64,000 nucleotides of DNA, from assembly GCA_947492175.1 (NCBI GenBank), contig CANLMQ010000002.1:248001-312000 (forward strand). Direction: 5' to 3'. The notes under the pieces were generated by a model that worked only from the letters and a program-made list of their open reading frames with translations, searched no databases and was not told the origin of the DNA. Of this stretch, positions 25,211 through 33,409 are shown in pieces. The stretch comes from an uncultured Draconibacterium sp. GTDB taxonomy: Bacteria; Bacteroidota; Bacteroidia; Bacteroidales; Prolixibacteraceae. The number at the start of each line of letters is the position of its first letter. Position 1 is the stretch's first letter. Made by a program: the position numbers and the translations under genes.

Positions 25211-26548
25211 TTATTCATTTGGCTGATAAACCCTCACGTAATCTACTTCCATACTTTGTGGGAAAATGGTATTATCAATTCCTTGCACCCCGCCCCAGTT
25301 ACCACCAACAGCTACATTCAATATAAAAAACTGCGGTTTATTAAATGGCCAGTTATCTTCGCCTTTGGTTGATGGTGCATATCGGTGTGTTACATTTTCG
25401 GGCGAATCGGTGTAAAAAACCAGTTCTTTTTCAGTCCAGATCAGACCGTAAATATGAAATTCTTCTTCGGCGGTTTCCAGCGTCTTATTATTGCCATTTC
25501 CATTTGCACCTGAACCCGCAGTTGTATGTACAGTTGCGTGTACTGTATTGGGTTGATATCCCACATATTCCATAATATCTATTTCGCCACATGCCGGCCA
25601 GCCAACCGAACCAATATCGGCTCCAAGCATCCATATTGCCGGCCAAATTCCCTTACCCGAAGGAAGTTTTGCCCGAATCTCCATTTTTCCGTAGGCAAAT
25701 TCTTTTTTCCCTTTGGTGATCAATCGTGTTGAGGTATACGATCCCACAGAAGTATTGTCATTGACTTTTTTTGCAGTAAGAATTAATATTCCATCCTTAA
25801 TTTCAGCATTGTCGCCTTTTGTGTAATTCTGAAGCTCGTTATTCCCCCAGCCTGTTGCTCCGGTTTCAAACGTCCAGTTCGAAGTATTTACAGCAGTCCC
25901 GTCAAATTCATCGGCCCAGCTTAATGAAAAACTATTGATGTAATCCGGATCATCTCTCGTTATATTTACCGTTTGTTTTTCCGAATAAACAGCACTCCCT
26001 TTTGTTACCTGCAACTCAATCTCATAGCTGCCTTTAAAGGGAAAATAAGCTGTTGTATATGTTTCGTTTTCAATCTCTTTATCGCGGTAGGTCCATTTAA
26101 ATGAAGAAAATTCGCCAACTGAAGTATTTTCCAGGTTAACCTTGTTTGGATTTGTGGCATCAACAGTTGCAGTAAACGAAACAAGCAAATCGTCCTTTGT
26201 AATGCTTACATTTTTTGATACAGTTTCGCGATTACCATCAAAATCTATAATTGTAAGTCTGGTCAAGTACGATCCTGCCTGAGGATAGTACATTTCATAG
26301 ATTTTGCTTTTTTCGGTATTTGATGCGGTTTCTCCATTTCCAAAATCCCAATCCAACAGATAATATTCTCCTTCCGACTGATTGGAGAAACGCACATTGT
26401 TTTCGTCGATAAATTCGAAACCGAAGCCGGCACGAAAAGACGATCCGGTATTTTCTTCTCCGCATGAACTTATAAATGGTAACATTACAATAGTTACCAG
26501 AGAAAAGGAAAACCACTTATTAATTTTTATTTTCACCGCAGCCAACAT
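25211..26548 (-). CDS. GH16 endo-beta-1,3-glucanase (laminarinase) lipoprotein with two PKD-like domains
   Basis: A 445-residue lipoprotein (lipobox PFISSCGEE). Two PKD-like Ig domains lie at about residues 38-120 (LLDWDFGNGETASN, YPQAGSYLTRL) and 120-200. The GH16 catalytic domain spans ~205-445, with the active site GEIDIMEYVG (Glu322, Asp324, Glu327), GIWPAIWMLG and a C-terminal MEVDYVRVYQ. The site sequence and fold order match laminarinases rather than agarases. It is probably displayed on the cell surface and cuts beta-1,3-glucan for import by the SusC/SusD pair upstream in the same operon. Confidence 0.92.
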   Translation of the reverse strand: MLAAVKIKINKWFSFSLVTIVMLPFISSCGEENTGSSFRAGFGFEFIDENNVRFSNQSEGEYYLLDWDFGNGETASNTEKSKIYEMYYPQAGSYLTRLTIIDFDGNRETVSKNVSITKDDLLVSFTATVDATNPNKVNLENTSVGEFSSFKWTYRDKEIENETYTTAYFPFKGSYEIELQVTKGSAVYSEKQTVNITRDDPDYINSFSLSWADEFDGTAVNTSNWTFETGATGWGNNELQNYTKGDNAEIKDGILILTAKKVNDNTSVGSYTSTRLITKGKKEFAYGKMEIRAKLPSGKGIWPAIWMLGADIGSVGWPACGEIDIMEYVGYQPNTVHATVHTTAGSGANGNGNNKTLETAEEEFHIYGLIWTEKELVFYTDSPENVTHRYAPSTKGEDNWPFNKPQFFILNVAVGGNWGGVQGIDNTIFPQSMEVDYVRVYQPNE

Positions 26549-26645
26549 TATTACAATTCTTTTTAGTGAAGATATTTATCGGAAGTACCCAGATCATACC
26601 AATCCCTTCTTCAGAATTCATTCGGTTTTAAACATTAAAAGTTTT

Positions 26646-26672
26646 AAAAGGAGAGATTTCTCTCTCCTTTTA
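26646..26672 (-). terminator. Hairpin between the glycan-binding and GH16 genes
   Basis: AAAAGGAGAGA and TCTCTCCTTTT form an 11-base stem with a TTTC loop, just downstream of the minus-strand PKD gene. It may partly terminate or set the transcript ratio within the operon. Confidence 0.6.
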
Positions 26673-26685
26673 TCAAACCAAACTA

Positions 26686-28449
26686 TTACTGTATTGAAGC
26701 AGATTTAATTCCCTCAACGTGAGGACCTGCCAATTCGTCGAAATAAAATTCGTGTGTTCCGCTACCATTCCCAGGATTTAACATGATACGGATGATATTA
26801 TAGAATCCGTTATTAAATCTGTCATCGGTTGTTATATCGCTTGTAAATTGGTCACCTGTCCAGTCCCATCCGGCTCCAACACCAGCGAAATCATATTCCA
26901 CAACTTCCCAGGTATTCTCCTGCTTAATAGTATAAGTAAGTTCTGCACCGGTTTGCCAAGCATTTCCGCCTCTATCGGTGTTTTCAAACTTAAGCAATAC
27001 AACATCTCCGGCTTTACCATAAACCTTTAGCTTTATTAAACTCTTTTGGCGTAAATCGAAGCGGTAACCTGATGGTAATTTCATGTTTGCATTCGCCCAC
27101 TCGTTATCTGTTTTTGAGTAGAATCCTACTTTTGAACTCTTATTGGGATATGTTTTGTAGGGATTATCGACTACAGCGACAGAACAATTTTCGCCATTTA
27201 CAGGTGCAAGAGTTACTTCACTAAAGTCGGCATACATAACAATTTCATCCAGTAAAAACTCTTCATAATCCGGATGGTTATCTGTAACATCAACGGTAAT
27301 TGTTTTTACAATTTCTCCCAGGCTTGTTTCCACAGAAATTGTAACCATATACGATCCTTTGCGCATATAAGTATTCGTTACACGTTCATTCAGATCAGTT
27401 GTTTCCTCAATAGTACCATTCCCAAAATCAACTGTAAATTTTTCAATAGATTCTCCTACCGGAATGTTGGTAACATTAATTCCTGCTTCAAAAGTATTTA
27501 TTTCGCCTGTTTCGCCGACAACAGCCTCTAATTCAATTTTTGGCAGTTCGTAACCTTTGGGTATTAGCAAATAATACCATCTGTTACCATCGCCACCAAT
27601 ACAACTTAATGAAATCTTATTTTCAGAAAGTTCCTCAATTCTGAATTCATCGTTTATAGCACCATAATCGAAACCAAAAAATACGGGAGTTTCTGAACTA
27701 AAAACAATATAATCACCGTCATCTTTAGTAACTATTGTCCATGTTGCTGAAGAAGGAGTATAATTTACTTTACAATCAGGTTCACCATATAATGGAACAG
27801 GATTTGAATATTCAGGTAAATCTTTCCTGTAATCCTTTACGTATGAATCTCCGTTATTTTTGAATTCAAAACCAAATCCGTCAATTTTAAACACAAACTC
27901 ATCATCATAAGCACCTGAATTCGTTTTTTGCAAAGATGTAGCTCCCCACCATTCGGGCCAGTTTCCTCCAGCGGGACCAATACCAAAATGGCCCCAGGTT
28001 AAACTATCAACTACCCATGTTTTTCCCTGGCTTGCATTTATTCCTCCACTCAAAAAAATGTATTTCTCATCGGTAAAAATAGAATAGTCGGTTTCTGTAG
28101 TAGTGTGTGTTTTTGTGATACTTGTACTACCGCCATTGGTGGTAATCGTCATTGTAATTATGTAGTCACCCGGCAGTGGATAATAGGCCGTTGCTGATTC
28201 CTTGTTTACTTTAGCACCATTTCCCAAATCGAATTTTACACTATAAACGCCTGAAATACTCGGGCTAACCAATGCCACATTAAAGTGGTAATCGTCGTTT
28301 CCTGGTGAGATCGAAAAATCCATTACGCTTGCATCTGGTGGCAAGTTAAAGCTCGATTCAGGGTTTTCATCCATAAATGGTTCGCAGCTGAATAAAATAA
28401 CTAGCAGCGCAAACACACCCAGTAATTTGAAATATATTTTGTTCTTCAT
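26686..28449 (-). CDS. PKD-domain surface glycan-binding lipoprotein of the glucan locus
   Basis: A 587-residue lipoprotein (lipobox VILFSCEPF) at the position normally held by SusE/SusF-like surface glycan-binding proteins. A PKD-like domain (about 40-115, VKFDLGNGAKVN, YYPLPGDYIITMTI) is followed by a domain of unknown type with aromatic clusters (GGNWPEWWGATS). Then come a second PKD-like domain (about 325-400, VDFGNGTIEETT) and a C-terminal jelly-roll-like region (about 415-580, LIKLKVYGKAGDVVLLKFEN). No catalytic motif was recognised. It probably binds laminarin at the cell surface; it lies between SusD and GH16 on the same transcript. Confidence 0.75.
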   Translation of the reverse strand: MKNKIYFKLLGVFALLVILFSCEPFMDENPESSFNLPPDASVMDFSISPGNDDYHFNVALVSPSISGVYSVKFDLGNGAKVNKESATAYYPLPGDYIITMTITTNGGSTSITKTHTTTETDYSIFTDEKYIFLSGGINASQGKTWVVDSLTWGHFGIGPAGGNWPEWWGATSLQKTNSGAYDDEFVFKIDGFGFEFKNNGDSYVKDYRKDLPEYSNPVPLYGEPDCKVNYTPSSATWTIVTKDDGDYIVFSSETPVFFGFDYGAINDEFRIEELSENKISLSCIGGDGNRWYYLLIPKGYELPKIELEAVVGETGEINTFEAGINVTNIPVGESIEKFTVDFGNGTIEETTDLNERVTNTYMRKGSYMVTISVETSLGEIVKTITVDVTDNHPDYEEFLLDEIVMYADFSEVTLAPVNGENCSVAVVDNPYKTYPNKSSKVGFYSKTDNEWANANMKLPSGYRFDLRQKSLIKLKVYGKAGDVVLLKFENTDRGGNAWQTGAELTYTIKQENTWEVVEYDFAGVGAGWDWTGDQFTSDITTDDRFNNGFYNIIRIMLNPGNGSGTHEFYFDELAGPHVEGIKSASIQ

Positions 28450-28479
28450 TTTAGTCTTTTTATTGATTAAAATTTAAGC

Positions 28480-30075
28480 CTACTGATACGCAGGAACCAT
28501 CTGTTTTAGTACCCCATCATTTGTATTTCTTATTTCGCTTGCCGGAATCGGGAACATTCCCCATGTGTTGGCTTTAAAAGTACGGGGACTGAAGTGCGAT
28601 GGATTGGAAACATCAGACGGAACATTGAAACTATCGTTGATTTTTTCAGCAGCATAGTCGTTTCCTCTTCGTAACAAATCCCATTTACGTAATCCTTCTC
28701 CTCCAAATTCAACACGACGCTCGTGGTAAATATCATCTAATGTAATAGCAGAAAGTGCAGCATCCTCGCCTAAAGCCCGGACTCTTACCTGGTTTAAATA
28801 TCCGGTTGCTTTTACATTATTATCCAAATTTAACTCGGCAGCCATTAACAATACATCGGCATATCGAATATCTACATGGTTTCGGGGAAAGTTATGTGCA
28901 GCATCGCCACCGGATCCTATGTAATCGTTTAATGCCAGGTATTTTCCATTAAAATAACCGGTATTCATAAAAGCACGGGTGTAATTGTCCAGACGAACCT
29001 CTGCATCGTATAATGTCACGTCTTTTCTCGGATCTCCGTCTTCAAACTCATTGGCCAGACTCCAGGTTGGAGTTGAAAATGACCAGCCTGGAAAAATTTT
29101 ACCGTTGTCTCCTTCCGGATTTCGAACACCAATCCAAACACTCGAAAAATTTCCGTTAATGTTCCAGCCTCCCCAATCACCTGACTTTGCTTTGTCGGAA
29201 TACTGAATTTCAAGAATTGACTCTTCGTTATTTTGATTTTCCCAGCTCCAAAGTTCGGCATAATCTGAAACCAGAGAATATTCATTGCTCGCAATAATCG
29301 ATTCCAGAGCCGATTTCGAGTAAGCTTTATCAATTGTTGTGCTTCCGTTACTCCATGCTGAAACACCAAGAACCGGTTTTGCAAATCCTTCGTGATACAG
29401 ATAAATACGTGCAATTAACGCCTGTACGGCACCTTTGGAAATACGTCCGGTTTCATCCGATGTTAACGAAACCGGCAATACCAATTCTGCCTTTAAAAGA
29501 TCGGTTGCAATTTGCGTAAACAACTCATCAGGCGCACTTTGAGGAATTGTTTTATAGTCTTCAACCGAAGGTAAAACTTCAGCAATTAAAGGAGTATATC
29601 CGTAGTGACGAACAAGATCCCAGTAAAAATAAGCTCTTAAAAACAGGGTTTCTGCTTCCAGTCTTTCCTTTAAACCATCAGTTACCCATTCAACTTCTTC
29701 CTGCTTTTGCAAATACAGGTTTGCACGGTAAATACCCGAGTAACAACGATTCCACAAATCTGCTGCGGCATTGTTTTCAGCAGTCATATTAAACATTTCC
29801 ATTTCCTGAAACTGGCTCATGTCGCTTACATTGGAGCCGCCACAAAAAGCATCATCCGAAAAAATGTCGGACATTGTAGGAACAAATTGCCAGTTTTGTA
29901 CGGAATAAGCATCGTACACAGCAGAAACTGCGAGAAATGCCTGTTCTTCATTTTGATAATAGTTCGCTTCTACCTGGCCTGTTTTTGGGCTTAATTCCAA
30001 AAAGTCCTCCGAACATGACACCTGTATAAACAGCAGGGCAATGAAGCTGAATATATATATTGCTTTATTCTTCAT
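28480..30075 (-). CDS. SusD-family surface glycan-binding lipoprotein
   Basis: A 531-residue outer-membrane lipoprotein with lipobox Cys21 (LFIQVSCSED) and the classical SusD start FLELSPKTGQVEANYYQNEEQA. Typical features are the TPR-like helices (LWNRCYSGIYRANLYL, AETLFLRAYFYWDLVRHYG) and the C-terminal RYADVLLMAAELN and YHERRVEFGGEGLRKWDLLR blocks. It pairs with the SusC gene 24 bases upstream. Laminarin or a similar beta-1,3-glucan is the inferred ligand from the GH16 and GH3 genes in the same operon. Confidence 0.93.
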   Translation of the reverse strand: MKNKAIYIFSFIALLFIQVSCSEDFLELSPKTGQVEANYYQNEEQAFLAVSAVYDAYSVQNWQFVPTMSDIFSDDAFCGGSNVSDMSQFQEMEMFNMTAENNAAADLWNRCYSGIYRANLYLQKQEEVEWVTDGLKERLEAETLFLRAYFYWDLVRHYGYTPLIAEVLPSVEDYKTIPQSAPDELFTQIATDLLKAELVLPVSLTSDETGRISKGAVQALIARIYLYHEGFAKPVLGVSAWSNGSTTIDKAYSKSALESIIASNEYSLVSDYAELWSWENQNNEESILEIQYSDKAKSGDWGGWNINGNFSSVWIGVRNPEGDNGKIFPGWSFSTPTWSLANEFEDGDPRKDVTLYDAEVRLDNYTRAFMNTGYFNGKYLALNDYIGSGGDAAHNFPRNHVDIRYADVLLMAAELNLDNNVKATGYLNQVRVRALGEDAALSAITLDDIYHERRVEFGGEGLRKWDLLRRGNDYAAEKINDSFNVPSDVSNPSHFSPRTFKANTWGMFPIPASEIRNTNDGVLKQMVPAYQ

Positions 30076-30099
30076 TTTATTAGTTTTTAGACGTTTACA

Positions 30100-33000
30100 T
30101 TAAAAAGTAATATTTACACCTCCAAGTACAGTACGAGCCTGTGGATAAATACCATGGTCGATTCCATTACTAAATACTCCTCCTCCAATTTCCGGGTCGT
30201 AACCTTTATAAGGAGTGAACGTGAGCAGATTTTCTGCTGTTACGTACAATCTCACCCTGCTTATTTTTATGTAGTCGGTTATATTTTCAGGGAGCGTATA
30301 TCCCATAGTAATGTTTCTAAGTCGTACATAGCTTGCATCGTGAACAAAGAAATCGCTAACGGTTTTCATGTTTTGGTTGTCGTCAACAAAAGTTACACGA
30401 GGATATTCGTTCGAAGTACCGGGACCAGTCCAGCGGTTTAGCCAATCGCCACGATAATTGGTACCGTTCATGTCGTAACGACGAGTTGCATCGTACACTT
30501 CCTGCCCCAATGCAGCATAAATAAACATGCTAAAATCGAAACCTGCATATTCCAGATCAAGGTTAAATCCTCCTGTAAAATCCGGATAAGGAGATCCTAA
30601 ATCAACACGATCATCGTCGGTAATAGAGCCATCGCCGTTTGCATCAATAAAAATAATATCACCGGGTTTTGCATTGGGCTGAATTAATCCGCCATCGGCA
30701 TTTGTATAATTTGCAATTTCCTCTTCAGTCTGAAAAATGCCATTGGTTTTTACTCCCCAGAAAATTCCCATTGGAGTTCCAACTCCCGCATATAAAACTC
30801 CCGACTGTCCAAAACCACCGTCTCCACCCTGAAGACGTTTTTCCGCATTTTGAATGTCAAGAACTTCATTTTTATTGTATGCTCCATTTATTGAAACACT
30901 TGCATAAACTTTACCTATTTGTTTTTTGTAGCTTACTTCTGCTTCAAATCCTGAGTTTTCAACTTCTCCTCCATTTATAATTGGAGCCGAGTTACCTACC
31001 AACATTGGAACAGGAGCAGTTACCAGCCAGTCTTTTGTGGTTTTTTTGTAGTAATCAAGCGAAACTCGCAGGCTGCTTTCTAAAATTGCCAGGTCAATAC
31101 CAATGTTGGTTTGCTCAGAAGTCTCCCATTTTAACGATGGATTTGCAATTTTCTGAGGCTGTGTTCCGTTGTATTGTGTTTTGCTATCGCCAAAATAATA
31201 AATGTTTTGATTACCAATTATTGATGTATAACCAAAGTCTCCAATATTCTCACTACCATTCTGCCCCCAGCTGGCGCGTATTTTTAAGATATCGATCTTG
31301 TCTTCCAGGCTACTCATAAAACCTTCTCGCGAGATTACCCATCCGGCAGAGAATGAGGGGAAGTATCCATATTTGTTTTCAGAGCCAAACCGAGAAGAAC
31401 CATCTCGACGAAGAGTGGCTGCCAGCATGTATCGGTCTAAATAATCGTAATTAATACGTCCAAAGATTGAAGCAACAGTGTGTTCACTATATCCGCCGTA
31501 AACATTAGCACTTTCCGGATCAGTAGCATTATCCAAATAAGAATGCTCGAAATCATCGAAAATTACGTTCTTTTTTGATCCGCCAACATTCTCATACTTA
31601 TCTTTAAAAGCAGTTGTACCGGCCATTAATGTAAAATGATGATCGTCCAATGTTTTATCATAAGTCAAAACATTTTCAAAATTCCAACGTGTATACAAGT
31701 CGTGACTTTTTGAAGCTTCATCATCTACAGTGAAATGCATGGCATCAAGATAATAGAGTGGAGTATAACCTCTCCAGTCGACTGATGCATATTCGCCACT
31801 TATCGAAGATTTAAATGTAAGTCCTTGCAATGATTTCAAAATTTGACCAAAATCAATATCTCCGGTTAATCCTCCTATAAACTTACTGGTTGTAGTTTCT
31901 GAATTCAAATAGTTTAACAAAGCTACCGGATTGGTAATTTCCTGTAACCCAATCCCAAATTGTTCAGGAGTTGCCCAAGAACCATCGCCATTTGTTATCG
32001 GAACAATGGGTGGCATATTTATGGCCTGTGCCAGTCCATTACCGAAATGATCGTTGGTGTCTATTCCTTTACTAATAACACGTACCAAATTAATGTTGGT
32101 TCCCATTTTAAAGAACCCAAATTCGGAAACAGTATTTAAACGATACGAAAAACGCTCGTACTGTGACTTTCCTTTTGCAACAATACCTTCCTGGTTGAAA
32201 TAATTTAATGATGACGAATAGGCTGTTGTTTCACTTCCGCCTGTAAATGAAACAGAGTGGTTTTGTTTTGGCGCATCGTAATTAAACATTTCGTTTTGCC
32301 AATCAGTATCAGCAGTAAAACCAGCAATATCTTCATTACTAAAAAACAAACTTCCGTTCCCGTTTACAGAAGCTTCGTTGGTAAGCATAACATATTCCTG
32401 CGCATTTAACAGATTCACCTTTTTCCACGGATTCTGTACTCCGTAATATCCATCATAACTTACAGTAAATCTCTCGTTGGTCTTTCCGCTTTTTGTTGTA
32501 ATCAGAACTACCCCGTTTGCACCACGAGCTCCGTAAATAGCACAGGACGCAGCATCTTTCAGCACCTCAATCGACTCAATATCACTCGATGAAAGGAAAT
32601 CAGTTCCGGCTCCACTCATTGGTAGTCCGTCGATAATATATAATGGTTCAGCATCGCCATTAGTACCAATACCCCTTATACGAACAGAAACCTGGTCTCC
32701 AGGCTGACCTGAGTTTCCTGAAATAACAACACCTGCTGTTTTTCCCTGCAGTGCCTGTGTTACTCTCATATCAGAAGACTTTCTAAGGTCTTCTCCATCT
32801 ACTTTTGAAATTGCTCCGGTTACCAGACTTTTCTTCTGAGTTCCATATCCTACCACAACTACTTCATCAACATCAAAAGATGAACTTTCAAGCTGAACAT
32901 TAATTTCAGATAGGCCTGATGTAACTACCTCTTTGGGTTTCGTTCCAATAAATGAATAAATCAGTACGGCATCTGTTGGAACCTTCAATTCGTAAACACC

Positions 33001-33168
33001 GTCGAAATTGGTAATTGTACCAATTGTAGTACCTTTTACAACTACTGCTACTCCCGGCAATGGTTGTCCGTCGCTTGCCGATGTAACTACACCTTTAATG
33101 GTGGTCGTCTGAGCAAAGACACCAAAAGTTAGCAGAGTACAAAAAATCATTAAAAGAAATTTTTTCAT
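30100..33168 (-). CDS. SusC-family TonB-dependent glycan transporter
   Basis: A 1022-residue TonB-dependent outer-membrane transporter, the first gene of the glucan operon. It has a signal peptide (LMIFCTLLTFGVFAQ), a carboxypeptidase-D-like domain (IKGVVTSASDGQPLPGVAV), the plug segment VDEVVVVGYGTQKKSLVTGA and the LYIIDGLPM block, then a barrel ending in LGGVNITF. This is the usual SusC length. It imports oligosaccharides produced by the GH16 enzyme. Tandem ACATCAAAAA(C/A) repeats ~120 bases upstream are candidate operator sites. Confidence 0.95.
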   Translation of the reverse strand: MKKFLLMIFCTLLTFGVFAQTTTIKGVVTSASDGQPLPGVAVVVKGTTIGTITNFDGVYELKVPTDAVLIYSFIGTKPKEVVTSGLSEINVQLESSSFDVDEVVVVGYGTQKKSLVTGAISKVDGEDLRKSSDMRVTQALQGKTAGVVISGNSGQPGDQVSVRIRGIGTNGDAEPLYIIDGLPMSGAGTDFLSSSDIESIEVLKDAASCAIYGARGANGVVLITTKSGKTNERFTVSYDGYYGVQNPWKKVNLLNAQEYVMLTNEASVNGNGSLFFSNEDIAGFTADTDWQNEMFNYDAPKQNHSVSFTGGSETTAYSSSLNYFNQEGIVAKGKSQYERFSYRLNTVSEFGFFKMGTNINLVRVISKGIDTNDHFGNGLAQAINMPPIVPITNGDGSWATPEQFGIGLQEITNPVALLNYLNSETTTSKFIGGLTGDIDFGQILKSLQGLTFKSSISGEYASVDWRGYTPLYYLDAMHFTVDDEASKSHDLYTRWNFENVLTYDKTLDDHHFTLMAGTTAFKDKYENVGGSKKNVIFDDFEHSYLDNATDPESANVYGGYSEHTVASIFGRINYDYLDRYMLAATLRRDGSSRFGSENKYGYFPSFSAGWVISREGFMSSLEDKIDILKIRASWGQNGSENIGDFGYTSIIGNQNIYYFGDSKTQYNGTQPQKIANPSLKWETSEQTNIGIDLAILESSLRVSLDYYKKTTKDWLVTAPVPMLVGNSAPIINGGEVENSGFEAEVSYKKQIGKVYASVSINGAYNKNEVLDIQNAEKRLQGGDGGFGQSGVLYAGVGTPMGIFWGVKTNGIFQTEEEIANYTNADGGLIQPNAKPGDIIFIDANGDGSITDDDRVDLGSPYPDFTGGFNLDLEYAGFDFSMFIYAALGQEVYDATRRYDMNGTNYRGDWLNRWTGPGTSNEYPRVTFVDDNQNMKTVSDFFVHDASYVRLRNITMGYTLPENITDYIKISRVRLYVTAENLLTFTPYKGYDPEIGGGVFSNGIDHGIYPQARTVLGGVNITF

Positions 33169-33207
33169 AAGATTTGAATTAACGTTTTATTACAAAGTCG
33201 TATAAAA

Positions 33208-33311
33208 TTTTGATGTGAAATAATCCGTATCAAACCTTATCTCCTAAAAAAACAACACTTCTTAAATACTACATTTAAGTGCAATTACTACATCAAAAAC
33301 ACATCAAAAAA
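33208..33311 (-). promoter_or_regulatory. Candidate operator repeats upstream of the glucan susC
   Basis: Two tandem 11-base repeats, ACATCAAAAAC (33290-33300) and ACATCAAAAAA (33301-33311), lie exactly one helical turn apart. An inverted third copy, TTTTGATGTG, lies at 33208-33217. The position between the regulator gene and susC fits a binding site for the adjacent LuxR-type regulator (inference). Confidence 0.45.
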
Positions 33312-33409
33312 ATTATAACGTATTGATTTCTTGGTATTTTAATCTTGCAAATGCATGTTTTCTTTACTACTTATAAAAACATGCTATACAACACCAGACA
33401 TTAAAAATC

